A program made the position numbers and the translations under genes. From the NCBI RefSeq assembly GCF_016908565.1, contig NZ_JAFBED010000004.1, forward strand, positions 1-64,000: DNA of 64,000 bases. The letters are read 5' to 3'. This DNA comes from Sutcliffiella tianshenii. GTDB lineage: Bacteria; Bacillota; Bacilli; Bacillales; Bacillaceae_I. Below, piece by piece: positions 18,432-27,545 of this stretch; position 1 is the stretch's first letter; every line of letters begins with the position of its first letter. Under the pieces are notes generated by a model. That model did no database searches and was not told where the DNA came from. It saw only the letters and a list, made by a program, of their open reading frames with translations.

Positions 18432-19773
18432 GGCTGCCATCCCCCAATTCCTTCACTAGTGTGTCGATTTCTTCTTTCGTACGCAATTCTGTCACGGCAA
18501 TCAGCATATGGTTTTCAAGCTCAGGATAGTATGTGCCCAAGTCATAGCCGCCAATGATTCCTTTATCAAGCAGCTTACGGTTCACTTCTTTGATAGGAGT
18601 GGAAAGCTTCACGACAAACTCATTGAAGAATGGCCCGCTGAACGTAACTTCCAATCCTGCAGCTTCCATTGCGCGTTTTGCGTATTGAGCCTTTTGGATG
18701 TTCTGTACAGCCATTTCCTTGACGCCCTTTTTACCTAGGGCTGTCATCGCAACAGAAGCAGCCAGTGCGTTCAATGCCTGGTTTGAACAGATATTGGAAG
18801 TCGCTTTATCGCGTCGGATATGCTGTTCGCGCGCTTGAAGCGTCAGTACGAATCCGCGTTGCCCTTCTTCATCGACTGTCTGGCCTACTAATCTACCAGG
18901 AACCTTTCGCATCAATTTCGTTGTCACTGCAAAATAACCACAATGAGGTCCACCGAATTGAGTCGGGATCCCGAAAGGCTGTGCATCACCTGTTACGATA
19001 TCCGCGCCAAATTTACCAGGAGGTGTCAACGCTCCAAGTGCCAATGGATTAGAAGAAACAAGGAACATCCCCTTACCGGAGTGTGCAAGCTTTTCGATCT
19101 CCTGCATCGGTTCGATCTGACCGAAGAAGTTTGGATATTGGACCATCACCGCTGCGATTTCATCCGACATCATTTCTTCGAGTGCTGCTACGTCAGTCAC
19201 ACCATTTTTAGTCGGGATTTCGACCACTTCGATGTATTGACCCTTTGCATAGGAGGTCACCACTGCCTCCGCTTCAGGATGAACGGCACCTGAGATCAGG
19301 ACTTTCTTTTTCTTAGTATGTCCTGCAGCAAGCATTGCCGCTTCTGCAAAGGAAGTCGAACCGTCATACATGGAGGAGTTTGCAACATCCATGCCAGTGA
19401 GTTCGCAGATCATCGTCTGGAATTCAAAGATAGCCTGCAGCTCCCCTTGTGAAATTTCCGGCTGGTATGGCGTGTATGCCGTATAGAACTCGGAACGGGA
19501 GATGACATGATCCACGATGACCGGCATGTAATGGTCGTACACACCTGCCCCAAGAAAGGAAGCATGCTTTCTCAAGTCTTTGTTTTTCGCAGCCAATTCA
19601 CTTAACTCACGCATTAATGCGGATTCGGATTTAGCTTGCTTGATTTTCAATTCCCCATCAAAACGTACACTTTCCGGGATATCTGAAAAAAGTTCATCTA
19701 TGGAAGATACGCCAATTACGTTCATCATTTCTTGAATATCTTGGTCAGTCATCGGCAAATAACGATGTTTCAT
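18424..19773 (-). CDS. gcvPA: Glycine dehydrogenase (decarboxylating) subunit 1
   Basis: About 449 aa, the alpha half of the split P-protein. The start [12 protein letters not shown] is the same as the family's, at ATG 19773 with GAGAGGGG eight bases upstream; the frame continues to 19830 only by overlapping gcvT. Segments [15 protein letters not shown] and [13 protein letters not shown] are typical. Middle gene of gcvT-gcvPA-gcvPB, controlled from the riboswitch ahead of gcvT. Confidence 0.98.
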   Translation of the reverse strand: MKHRYLPMTDQDIQEMMNVIGVSSIDELFSDIPESVRFDGELKIKQAKSESALMRELSELAAKNKDLRKHASFLGAGVYDHYMPVIVDHVISRSEFYTAYTPYQPEISQGELQAIFEFQTMICELTGMDVANSSMYDGSTSFAEAAMLAAGHTKKKKVLISGAVHPEAEAVVTSYAKGQYIEVVEIPTKNGVTDVAALEEMMSDEIAAVMVQYPNFFGQIEPMQEIEKLAHSGKGMFLVSSNPLALGALTPPGKFGADIVTGDAQPFGIPTQFGGPHCGYFAVTTKLMRKVPGRLVGQTVDEEGQRGFVLTLQAREQHIRRDKATSNICSNQALNALAASVAMTALGKKGVKEMAVQNIQKAQYAKRAMEAAGLEVTFSGPFFNEFVVKLSTPIKEVNRKLLDKGIIGGYDLGTYYPELENHMLIAVTELRTKEEIDTLVKELGDGSHE

Positions 19774-19792
19774 GTTGTAAGCCCCTCTCCAC

Positions 19793-20887
19793 TCAGTTTT
19801 TTGGACGTTGATAAAATGGTGTTTTGACAACTTTGGCTTTTAGGCGCTTTTTACGGACCTGAACTTCCACTTCCGTCTCAAGCTCTGTGAATTCTTTGTT
19901 CAATAAGGCAAGACCAATGTTTTTCTTTAATGTAGGTGACTGGGTACCGGTCGTCACTTCCCCGATCTGTTCCTCTCCTACAAATACTTCATATCCATGA
20001 CGCGGGATGCCTTTGTCTATCATTTCGATCCCCACAAGCTTGCGTGGTACGCCGTTTTCCTTCTGATCCTTCAATACTTCTTTTCCGAAGAAATCCTCTT
20101 CCTTGTTCACCTTCACGGCAAAGCCGATTCCAGCCTCTAGAGGGGTGATGTCCTTGGATAGCTCCTGGCCGTATAATGCAAGGTTTGCTTCAAAACGGAG
20201 TGTATCGCGTGCACCAAGTCCGCACGGTATCACGTTTTCATCCTTAAGGATCGCATTCCATAGCTCCACCGCATCTTCACTTGCACAGTAAATTTCAAAG
20301 CCATCTTCGCCGGTATATCCTGTGCGTGAAACCAAGGCAGGTATGCCGTTTATTTCTACATTTTCATTAAATTTAAAAAATTTGATTTGTGATAAGTCTG
20401 TACTTGTCAGTTTTTGAAGGGATTCCTCTGCCAACGGACCTTGGATCGCCAATTGTGCAATTGAATCCGAGACATTAGTCACAGTCACTTCTTCGGTCAC
20501 TTTGCTTGTAAGCCAGTCAAAGTCCTTCTCGATATTGGAGGCATTGACCACCAGCAGATAATCCTCGTCAGCTTTCTTGTAGACAAGCAGATCATCGACT
20601 GTACCGCCGTTCTCATAGCACATGGCAGTATATTGTGCTCCGCCATCCTTCAGCTTGGAAACATCGTTGGTCATCATTTTTTGCAGATAAGGAAGGCTGT
20701 CTTTTCCTTTCACTTCGATTTCCCCCATATGGGAAACATCAAATAAGCCTGCTTTTGTACGTACCGCTTCATGCTCCTCTTTAATGCTCGAGAATTGCAC
20801 CGGCAAATCCCAACCACCAAAGTCGATGGTTTTTGCACCATGATCTTTATAGACTTCAAACAACGGAGTTCTTTTTAATTCTGTCAA
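19793..20887 (-). CDS. gcvT: Glycine cleavage system T protein (aminomethyltransferase)
   Basis: A 364-aa tetrahydrofolate-dependent enzyme that releases ammonia from the aminomethyl-lipoyl arm of GcvH and forms methylene-THF. Visible signatures are [46 protein letters not shown] and [21 protein letters not shown]. The start is TTG 20887 with GGAGGAGAAG upstream, an unusual codon but the only one matching the family's first residues. First gene of the gcv operon. Confidence 0.98.
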   Translation of the reverse strand: MTELKRTPLFEVYKDHGAKTIDFGGWDLPVQFSSIKEEHEAVRTKAGLFDVSHMGEIEVKGKDSLPYLQKMMTNDVSKLKDGGAQYTAMCYENGGTVDDLLVYKKADEDYLLVVNASNIEKDFDWLTSKVTEEVTVTNVSDSIAQLAIQGPLAEESLQKLTSTDLSQIKFFKFNENVEINGIPALVSRTGYTGEDGFEIYCASEDAVELWNAILKDENVIPCGLGARDTLRFEANLALYGQELSKDITPLEAGIGFAVKVNKEEDFFGKEVLKDQKENGVPRKLVGIEMIDKGIPRHGYEVFVGEEQIGEVTTGTQSPTLKKNIGLALLNKEFTELETEVEVQVRKKRLKAKVVKTPFYQRPKN

Positions 20888-20943
20888 AATCTTCTCCTCC
20901 TCTACCCTGATAAAAGATTGTTAGCCTACTAAAAATGCTTTTT

Positions 20944-20997
20944 CCCAAAAAAAGGACAGAGAAACTCCTTTTATGTTAGAGTTCCTCTGTCCTTGGC
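20944..20997 (-). terminator. Riboswitch expression-platform terminator before gcvT
   Basis: On the minus strand AAGGACAGAG(G)AACTC pairs with GAGTTTCTCTGTCCTT, followed by TTTTTTT. Its 5' arm is the tail of the second glycine aptamer, so folding of the aptamer and of this terminator exclude each other. Confidence 0.85.
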
Positions 20998-21166
20998 ACC
21001 TGAAAGTTTACCTTATGTAAGGCTTTCCCCTTTGGTGGTTCATCATAAGTTGAACGCTCTCCAGAGATGCGTCAAACAAGAGTCTTTTTGCCTGAGAGAT
21101 TCACAAGATCCCTTGTTTGCTCCTTCGGCGCTGCCAAACTTCCGGCAGTCTCTCCCCTTGTTCTCA
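20985..21166 (-). ncRNA. Tandem glycine riboswitch
   Basis: Read on the minus strand, two aptamers follow each other. The first has GGAGAGACTGCCGGAAG, GCGCCGAAGGAGCAA and AATCTCTCAGGCAAAAAGACT. The second has CTCTGGAGAGCGTTC, ACCACCAAAGGGGAAAGCC and ACTTTCAGGTGCCAAGGAC. These are the hallmark strings of the glycine riboswitch (gcvT motif). Binding of glycine disrupts the downstream terminator and turns on gcvT-gcvPA-gcvPB. Confidence 0.96.
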
Positions 21167-21174
21167 TTCGCGAA

Positions 21175-21203
21175 TATATAATTTTACTGGTAATTGGTAA
21201 CAA
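21175..21203 (-). promoter_or_regulatory. Sigma-A promoter of the gcv operon
   Basis: Minus-strand TTGTTA (21198-21203) and TATATA (21175-21180) with a 17-bp spacer; predicted start a few bases before the first aptamer. Confidence 0.7.
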
Positions 21204-21446
21204 TAAAAGAAAGATTGAATGCCAGCTTTCTTCATCACCATTTTTTTAGGTAAATCAACCTTTCAAAGCTCACTATTATCCTACCATTAGAGAAAGCTTT
21301 CTGGCAATACAAAAACATGGTTCATTATTATTTTTATATAGCTAATTGTTCGTCTTTCATTACTTAGATTATCAAAATTTGCTAATGAAAACGTTGCCTA
21401 TTTTTCAACCACTAAAAATTGGATAATTCAGAAAGGATGCTCATGC

Positions 21447-23144
21447 ATGAATGTAGAGATATTATTTGACAAGAGTTGGCAGGAAGAGCTGTTAAAACGG
21501 ATGGATGACGACGGTCCATGGGCGAATTATGAATTATTTAAGTTGGCACTGGAAGTGGAAAATCATCTTGGCATCCCTGAGTTCGAAGGGTTGCTTGCCC
21601 CTTCCCACCTGCCGCAACTGACGCCGCTTCCCCATCAGCTTGAGGTGGCACGCAATGTGGTGGAAGAGATGAACGGGAAAGCGATACTTGCTGACGAAGT
21701 GGGACTCGGAAAAACGATTGAAGCAGGGCTGATCCTGAAAGAATACATGATCCGCGGACTGGTCAAGAAGGTCTTGATCCTTGTACCGGCATCCCTTGTC
21801 TCCCAATGGTCGATGGAACTCTATCAAAAGTTCTACATACCGGCGATAGCCCAAAAGAAAAGCTATGTTTGGGAGCAGTGCGATGTGGTCGTATCTTCAA
21901 TCGATACTGCAAAACGCAGCCCGCACCGTGAAATCATCAACAGCCTTGAATACGATATGGTCATCATTGATGAAGCTCATAAACTGAAAAATAACAAAAC
22001 GAAAAACTATGAATTTGTCCAGAATCTGAAAAAGAAATTCTGTCTCCTGCTTACTGCCACACCGATCCAAAACAAAGTGGAAGAAATTTTCAATCTCGTT
22101 TCGCTCTTGAAACCCGGACATCTCGGGAGCCTCAGCAATTTTGAGGAAGTATTCCGGGCTAAGGACCGGAAGCTTGAAAACGATGAATACCTGAAGGAGC
22201 TTGTCAATAAAGTGATGATCCGGAATCGTCGCGGCGATACAGGGATAGAATGGCCAAAACGGGTGGTGGAGTCTTGTATCATCGAATTTTCCGAGGAGGA
22301 ACAGAACCTCTACGATTCCATCAACCGATTGCGTCACGATCCTAGTGTAGCCATCACAAGCCAGTTTTCGATCATGACCTTACAGCGGGAGGCATGCAGC
22401 AGCAGGGAAGCGGTCTACTATACGGTCAAAAATATGATTGAAAGGAAACAGCAGGAAAACCCGGATTATATCCCGTCCCCTGGCTTGCTGGATATCTTCC
22501 AAAAAATCGACCTTGTCACGAGGAATTCCAAAGCCGAAAAAGTGTTGGAGCTTATCCGGAAGGTCAATGACAAGGTCATCATTTTCACGGAATATCGAGC
22601 CACCCAGATGTATCTGCAATGGTTTTTGAAACAGAACGGGATCACGTCGGTTCCCTTCCGTGGAGGCTTTAAAAGAGGTAAAAAGGATTGGATGAAGGAA
22701 CTCTTCAAAAATCACACTCAGGTGCTGATTGCAACAGAAGCAGGTGGCGAAGGGATAAACCTGCAATTCTGCAACAATATCATCAACTATGACCTCCCTT
22801 GGAATCCGATGAGGCTTGAGCAGCGAATCGGGCGTATCCATCGCCTCGGGCAGGAGCGTGACGTGCATATCTATAATTTCGCGACTCAACATACAGTCGA
22901 AGAACATATCCTGAAATTGTTGTATGAAAAAATCAATCTATTCGAACGGGTGATCGGGGAGCTGGATGATATCCTCACCAAGCTTGAAATCAAGAATCTG
23001 GAGGAGCATATCCAGGATATCATGCTACATTCCAAGTCTGAGGGTGAAATGAAGATCAAGATGGAGAATCTGTCTTCTGTCATAGAGTTTGCAGATAGTA
23101 TGAGAAAAGAGGAGGAGCCACATGCAGCAGCAGGAAATTCATAG
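21447..23144 (+). CDS. yqhH: SNF2-family DEAD/H helicase (YqhH)
   Basis: A 565-aa ATP-dependent DNA translocase of the Swi2/Snf2 type. The motifs in order are: Walker A in AILADEVGLGKTIEAGL (about residues 80-95), VPASLVSQW, DEAH in MVIIDEAHKLKN, LTATPIQN, then the second RecA lobe with IIFTEYRATQ, ATEAGGEGINLQFCNNIIN and the arginine-finger motif QRIGRIHRLGQ. It is divergent from gcvT and overlaps yqhG by 23 nt, the B. subtilis arrangement. The precise role is unknown; chromatin- or replication-related remodelling is the family expectation. Confidence 0.93.
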   Translation: MNVEILFDKSWQEELLKRMDDDGPWANYELFKLALEVENHLGIPEFEGLLAPSHLPQLTPLPHQLEVARNVVEEMNGKAILADEVGLGKTIEAGLILKEYMIRGLVKKVLILVPASLVSQWSMELYQKFYIPAIAQKKSYVWEQCDVVVSSIDTAKRSPHREIINSLEYDMVIIDEAHKLKNNKTKNYEFVQNLKKKFCLLLTATPIQNKVEEIFNLVSLLKPGHLGSLSNFEEVFRAKDRKLENDEYLKELVNKVMIRNRRGDTGIEWPKRVVESCIIEFSEEEQNLYDSINRLRHDPSVAITSQFSIMTLQREACSSREAVYYTVKNMIERKQQENPDYIPSPGLLDIFQKIDLVTRNSKAEKVLELIRKVNDKVIIFTEYRATQMYLQWFLKQNGITSVPFRGGFKRGKKDWMKELFKNHTQVLIATEAGGEGINLQFCNNIINYDLPWNPMRLEQRIGRIHRLGQERDVHIYNFATQHTVEEHILKLLYEKINLFERVIGELDDILTKLEIKNLEEHIQDIMLHSKSEGEMKIKMENLSSVIEFADSMRKEEEPHAAAGNS

Positions 23145-23940
23145 GTTTCTGGAACGTTATTTCAATGCAAATGGCTGTAATATCATTGAAAACACCAATA
23201 GCCACCTGGCAGTACAGCTTACGATCGATATGGATAAGGAGCTGATGAACAGGCCCTTTTACTGGCACTATCTCGAGAAAACCGGCGGTGTCCCAAATCC
23301 AATGAAGCTCACACTGATTACGGACAACAATGAAGCACCAGATGACCTGAAAGGAGACAACGTCCATTTTGGTTCACCTAGGCTGCATCAAATTTTCGAG
23401 TCGACCAAGAGTCTGGCTGGGTATATCCGGTTATACGAAGATGTCAGGGTCCCCCCTAGCACGAGCCATCTTCCCCTTCACCCATGGCTGAACGTAAATG
23501 TGAAAATCAGCTATCAATGTGATCGCAAAAAAGATGTCATTAAATCGCTCGGCATCCATCTTATCTCAGGGAGTATCGTGGAGGGATTCCAGGACTTGCT
23601 GAATCGGACACAGGTCACGCCGAAGATACCAGACTTCTGTTTTACGATGAGCCCCATCATAAAGCCTGTGAGCGGATTATCCAGACTCGAGCACTATGTA
23701 CAGGGATTCATTGCGAGTGAGGATCACGAATGGGCTGAAGAGGCACGAAAGCGCTGGGACGAGGACCTTCAACTATTAAATCATTTCTACGAGGACGAAG
23801 AGGAAAAGCCAGATTCCTATGAAACCGAAAAAAAAGCGCTCCAGGAGCAATACGAACCGAAGATACACGTATCCATCATCAACGGAGGTTTGTTCTATTT
23901 GACCCCGTCCTTCATGGACAAAATAAAGAATGGCAGGTAG
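23122..23940 (+). CDS. yqhG: YqhG family protein
   Basis: A 272-aa protein matching the YqhG partner of the YqhH helicase by position and by its start MQQQEIHRFLERYFNANGC. AGAGGAGGAG lies just before the ATG inside yqhH, so the two are translationally coupled. No catalytic motif is recognisable; a long acidic-basic helical stretch occurs near residues 200-250. It probably works with YqhH. Confidence 0.88.
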   Translation: MQQQEIHRFLERYFNANGCNIIENTNSHLAVQLTIDMDKELMNRPFYWHYLEKTGGVPNPMKLTLITDNNEAPDDLKGDNVHFGSPRLHQIFESTKSLAGYIRLYEDVRVPPSTSHLPLHPWLNVNVKISYQCDRKKDVIKSLGIHLISGSIVEGFQDLLNRTQVTPKIPDFCFTMSPIIKPVSGLSRLEHYVQGFIASEDHEWAEEARKRWDEDLQLLNHFYEDEEEKPDSYETEKKALQEQYEPKIHVSIINGGLFYLTPSFMDKIKNGR

Positions 23941-23957
23941 CGACATACCTGCCATTT
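23929..23957 (+). terminator. Possible terminator of yqhHG
   Basis: AATGGCAGGTA and TACCTGCCATT arms with a 6-nt loop overlap the yqhG stop codon. The T run after it is weak. Confidence 0.45.
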
Positions 23958-24032
23958 CTGTGGGGCGGATGACAAAATAGCCGATGAGCTGAGTTTTCTT
24001 CAATGCTATGTATTTTGCACCTAACTTTAATA

Positions 24033-24335
24033 TTAAGCCAAATAGTGAAAGATCCACATCATATGGATGCCGGCAATCATGCAGTAGCCTGCGAGTGCTG
24101 CAAAGCTCAGGTATTTTACCAATAAGGATTTTATGGGCTTTCTGTATATTATGAGAAAAATCAGCATCATGGAGAAAATGCCTTTCACCATGAGAAAGAG
24201 ATAGGGGTCCCTTTGATAAAGGCTTGACATGACGGGGTTTGCCTCTTCTATCAGGTTCAGCCTTAAGCCAAAAAAAGTCGCCAAGGCATCAAAAAGGTTC
24301 AGGACGACCAATAGAAAAAAAATCCGCTTCATCAT
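24033..24335 (-). CDS. Small membrane protein, DUF5658-like
   Basis: About 100 aa with three hydrophobic helices: IFFLLVVLNLFDALATFFGL, FLMVKGIFSMMLIFLIIY and YLSFAALAGYCMIAGIHMMW. The pattern of an N-terminal NLFDA/T helix followed by EANPVMSSL is that of the DUF5658 family of unknown function. Start at ATG 24335, with GAGGTG four bases upstream. Not in an obvious operon. Confidence 0.65.
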   Translation of the reverse strand: MMKRIFFLLVVLNLFDALATFFGLRLNLIEEANPVMSSLYQRDPYLFLMVKGIFSMMLIFLIIYRKPIKSLLVKYLSFAALAGYCMIAGIHMMWIFHYLA

Positions 24336-24510
24336 ATCACACCTCACTTGTTCTCTCTTAAGAACATTATAAATGGTTATAACAGATATTTACAACCATT
24401 TTGTTCTTTATAGGAAACAAAAAGATCATCGACTACTCTTATATTGTCCTGTTTATAAATAGAAACACGAGCTTTGACAACAGAGGGAGTTTGTTAAGTG
24501 AAGTGATAAT

Positions 24511-24547
24511 AAAAAAAGTGGACCTCCACAACCAGGAGGTCCACTGT
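24511..24547 (-). terminator. Terminator of the C45 acyltransferase gene
   Basis: AGTGGACCTCC and GGAGGTCCACT arms followed by TTTTTT on the minus strand. Confidence 0.9.
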
Positions 24548-24551
24548 TACT

Positions 24552-25598
24552 TTAAGATTCTGATGCATTTTCTTCTATCATCCCATAAAGCTGCTTTCTA
24601 TCAATATTTGTACCTCGTACCCAATCACCAAAATCTATATCCAAAGCATCGTTGCTCTGTGCAACAGAGGTGATCAATCTTTTATTGCTCCAGGAATAAG
24701 AAAAGGTGTGCAACGTTCCAAACAAGTCTGAATAGTCTTTGAAGAATAACGGGCTATTCCTATTCGCGAAATACGCGGCCATGTCTTCATGGCTCATCCC
24801 TTTTTTTTGAAGGCGATGCATTTCCAGATCACGCTTTTTCGAACCGTCCAGCTGAGGACGATTTTTCTCGGAGAGGTCATCATGCTGGAAATGATTCACG
24901 CATGTTAAATACTCCTCATCGGTCCTTACCAACACTCTCTCCGGCCCTGCCTCCACAACAGCCAGGTTACCAGATCCATCACTTATGGAAAAATTGTAGC
25001 AAGCTGCATGTGGTATCTCTTTCAAGAGATGCACCGCTTCTTCCAACGAAGAGCAGGTATCAAGCACAATCCGTAAGGACGACCACGCACAAAGGCCTTT
25101 TGTATGACCCTCATTGCTGACAAAATGAAGACCTGCAACCAGGCCGTGCTCATTAACTCCATCATGCCTGCCGATAGCCTGGAGATTATAACCAGCCGAG
25201 GAGTAGCTTCCCTTTGCTTGTATCATGCTGAAGATACCATCATAAAGAATAGAGGAAAAATCATAATTCCGTACATAATAGTCTTTTGTCAGTATTGCTG
25301 AACAGCCCATCGCATCGACTTTCGGCAAATCATAACCGCTCAGCAGTGCAGCTGCTTTTTCGAACGATAGATTCAACGCTTCGGCAAGGCCTTGAAGTTC
25401 TTCTAAAAGATGAGGGGCATATGCTGAAAATATATCTTGCATCGAAAATATATCTATCTCCGGCTTCACCATTCCGCCAAGAGCAGTTAAAACGGGTTTC
25501 CCCTTTAATATTAATCCAGTTTTGTAGCCAACCTGAAAGGAGGTGTCCCTCAGCTCCAATACATCCACTATGAAGGGGCTTGTAGTTTCTTGACCCAT
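24552..25598 (-). CDS. C45 family peptidase / acyl-CoA:6-APA acyltransferase-like hydrolase
   Basis: A 348-aa Ntn-hydrolase related to isopenicillin N acyltransferase and the bacterial C45 proteins. The candidate nucleophile is the Cys in DAMGCSAIL, before which these proenzymes are self-cleaved; downstream YVRNYDFSS, GVNEHGLVAGLHFV and LRIVLDTCSSLEEAVHLL are family segments, and LTCVNHFQ is typical. It begins just after the AraC/GyrI-type regulator ends (stop at 25602) and is probably cotranscribed with it. The natural substrate is unknown. Confidence 0.8.
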   Translation of the reverse strand: MGQETTSPFIVDVLELRDTSFQVGYKTGLILKGKPVLTALGGMVKPEIDIFSMQDIFSAYAPHLLEELQGLAEALNLSFEKAAALLSGYDLPKVDAMGCSAILTKDYYVRNYDFSSILYDGIFSMIQAKGSYSSAGYNLQAIGRHDGVNEHGLVAGLHFVSNEGHTKGLCAWSSLRIVLDTCSSLEEAVHLLKEIPHAACYNFSISDGSGNLAVVEAGPERVLVRTDEEYLTCVNHFQHDDLSEKNRPQLDGSKKRDLEMHRLQKKGMSHEDMAAYFANRNSPLFFKDYSDLFGTLHTFSYSWSNKRLITSVAQSNDALDIDFGDWVRGTNIDRKQLYGMIEENASES

Positions 25599-25601
25599 CC
25601 T

Positions 25602-26471
25602 CTACTTCACTGGTATCCATATTTCAGAATAAAGGTCAGGACTTGATGGATCTTCCGCTGTGTACAATTCAAATTCCGGAGTGCCGGCATGCTCATAGCG
25701 GTTCGATGGGAACCATTCGCTATAGATCTGTTTCCACGCATTTTGCATAGCAACAGGCATCGGTCCATGCACTTCGAACACGACCCACTTGGATGCCGGG
25801 ATCTCCATGCTTTCCATGCCACTTGGCACTTCCCCGTCGAAAGACGCCGCTACCCAATAATCCATCACCTTGTTTCTTCGCTTTTCTTCACTCGAACCAT
25901 CACAGACTCCAAGGACCCCCTTTACAACCCCATCATTCAATTCAAAAAGGCGGTCACATGTTCCGTTCCCATTCACTTCATCCCACAGCTTTGGGATGCC
26001 TTTCTGGTTTTCTTCTCCAATACAAGAAAACTCTCTTTTTACTCCAACAATACGAAATGCTTCTTTTTCCACTACACTATACTTCATCGGTTCTGCCCCT
26101 TTCAATGTCACCTGAATCACCAGGCGGTTATAAGATTGCAGCTTTCCAGTTCGCTTCCGTATATCGCTTGGTGTCGCACCATGCTGTCTGCGGAAAGCTT
26201 TCGTAAAAGCCTCGGGGGTATCGTAGCCGTACTTATAGGCAAGATCGATCACTCTTTGATCTGTGGTCAGAAGCTCCTTTCCCGCCAGTGTCAATCTTCT
26301 GCGCCGAAGGTACTCCCCCACTGACGTATCAGTAAGAATGGTAAAGCTCCGCTGAAAATGAAAGACAGATATATTCGCTTCCTTCGCAATATCTTCAATA
26401 GTAATATCTTCAAGCAAATGTTCTTCCATATACTCAATGGCACTTTGGATCGAATCTACCCATGTCATCAC
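25602..26471 (-). CDS. AraC-family regulator with GyrI-like effector domain
   Basis: A 289-aa regulator. Residues about 8-105 form the AraC double helix-turn-helix (ITIEDIAKEANISVFHFQRSFTIL and VIDLAYKYGYDTPEAFTKAFRRQHGATPSDIR). Residues about 125-289 form a GyrI/SOUL-like small-molecule-binding domain ending in FELYTAEDP and EIWIPVK. This Rob/BmrR-like layout usually senses hydrophobic or drug-like compounds. It is followed 3-4 nt later by the C45 hydrolase gene, a likely target in the same operon. Confidence 0.9.
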   Translation of the reverse strand: MMTWVDSIQSAIEYMEEHLLEDITIEDIAKEANISVFHFQRSFTILTDTSVGEYLRRRRLTLAGKELLTTDQRVIDLAYKYGYDTPEAFTKAFRRQHGATPSDIRKRTGKLQSYNRLVIQVTLKGAEPMKYSVVEKEAFRIVGVKREFSCIGEENQKGIPKLWDEVNGNGTCDRLFELNDGVVKGVLGVCDGSSEEKRRNKVMDYWVAASFDGEVPSGMESMEIPASKWVVFEVHGPMPVAMQNAWKQIYSEWFPSNRYEHAGTPEFELYTAEDPSSPDLYSEIWIPVK

Positions 26472-26546
26472 CCTTACCCTCCTTATCTACATATTAAATC
26501 TTCCTTATGTATCCTTCCTGTCATTCTCTGCTCATTTATGACAGGT

Positions 26547-26750
26547 TTACCTTTTGGCGGCTTCTTTTATTTTCTTATTGCGGACGATACTGTACACCCC
26601 AAATGAAAATAGTACAATCGTCAAGAGGGTAAATGTAATCCCGGGACCGAGATTATTCAATTGAATATTATCAATGGCAAACAATAACATTGCCATGGCA
26701 TTGATGAATAATGCCAGGATGATCATTATATGTATTTTTTTCTTTGGCAT
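26547..26750 (-). CDS. Small two-helix membrane protein
   Basis: A 67-aa protein with two hydrophobic helices (IMIILALFINAMAMLLFAI and ITFTLLTIVLFSFGVYSIV) and basic ends (MPKKKIH; RNKKIKEAAKR), so both termini are probably inside. AGGAG-type sequence (GGAGGAGTTTAATGG) lies just ahead of the ATG. I do not recognise the family. Confidence 0.6.
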   Translation of the reverse strand: MPKKKIHIMIILALFINAMAMLLFAIDNIQLNNLGPGITFTLLTIVLFSFGVYSIVRNKKIKEAAKR

Positions 26751-26802
26751 CCATTAAACTCCTCCATTTGTATTTTGTTTGTTAATCCAGGATAGCACGA
26801 AA

Positions 26803-27270
26803 TTATCTCATTTTTTTTAACTCCAACCTGGCAAGCTGCTCTCCCCACGGGGCCATTTCTGTTTCCACAAAGCCCCCTTTTAAATAAATGCCCTTGGCAA
26901 TATGGTTTTCAGGGTGGAAGCCAAGTATGATGCACGGGATATCCTTGTCATTATTCGCCTTTATATCTTCAACGATCAATTGCAGTGCCAGCTTTCCGAA
27001 TCCTCGTCCCTGTTCCCCCTTATCCACCATCAATCGGTAAATCCAGTAGTTCCCGTCATCGGGATCTATGCCATACATGGCAAACCCGATCATCCTATCC
27101 TCTTCTTCCGAGTAGATTCCCATTGCCTTGAAGTCTTTCAAAAATTGATATTGCGCAAGCGAGTAAACGTTGGAAGCAACGTATTCCTCCTGCTCCGCGC
27201 CGACCTTCAGGTTGATCGCTTCTTTCCAGTTTGATTCATCTATTTTGCGAAGTTTGATGGCATTCCCCAT
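26803..27270 (-). CDS. GNAT-family N-acetyltransferase (BltD-like)
   Basis: A 155-aa GNAT protein. The acetyl-CoA loop is RLMVDKGEQGRGFGKLAL, followed by the fourth-strand segment and HPENHIAKGIYLKGGFVET, as in spermine/spermidine acetyltransferases of the BltD type. Start LRKIDESNWKEAINLKV also fits that group. A polyamine substrate is inferred from resemblance only. Confidence 0.8.
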   Translation of the reverse strand: MGNAIKLRKIDESNWKEAINLKVGAEQEEYVASNVYSLAQYQFLKDFKAMGIYSEEEDRMIGFAMYGIDPDDGNYWIYRLMVDKGEQGRGFGKLALQLIVEDIKANNDKDIPCIILGFHPENHIAKGIYLKGGFVETEMAPWGEQLARLELKKMR

Positions 27271-27353
27271 ATTTTAGCCTCTTTCTAAGAAATATTTTAA
27301 CTTATACTTATTCTACTGAATGTATGTCAATCCCTTTCCTCTTAGCAAAATTC

Positions 27354-27479
27354 AGTGGCTTGGCATGAACTTTGGGCAGTTTGGCACGAACTTGCCACCG
27401 TTTGGCACGAACTCGATCCAGTTCGGCATCAACTCTACCTTGTTCCGCACGAACTCGCGGAGCTTCCCGAATCAATCTA
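27354..27479. repeat. Tandem repeat, 21-bp period, six copies
   Basis: A core like TTTGGCACGAACT recurs every 21 bp: 27359, 27380, 27401, 27422, 27443 and a decayed copy at 27464. The intervening bases vary. The minus-strand reading frame through it is an artefact of the 21-bp period. It has the same period as the array at 16701 but a different core. Confidence 0.8.
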
Positions 27480-27502
27480 TAAAAAAACAGCACTCATAAC
27501 AT

Positions 27503-27539
27503 AAAAAATGGGATTCCTCCTTCGGAATCCCACTTTTTT
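27503..27539 (-). terminator. Terminator of the M29 aminopeptidase gene
   Basis: AAGTGGGATTCC and GGAATCCCATTTTTT on the minus strand around a short loop. Confidence 0.85.
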
Positions 27540-27545
27540 GCTCGA

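Noticed and set aside
27308-27493. Minus-strand 61-aa frame with a seven-residue repeat
   Set aside because: The 7-aa repeat is only the 21-bp DNA repeat translated; no start signal.
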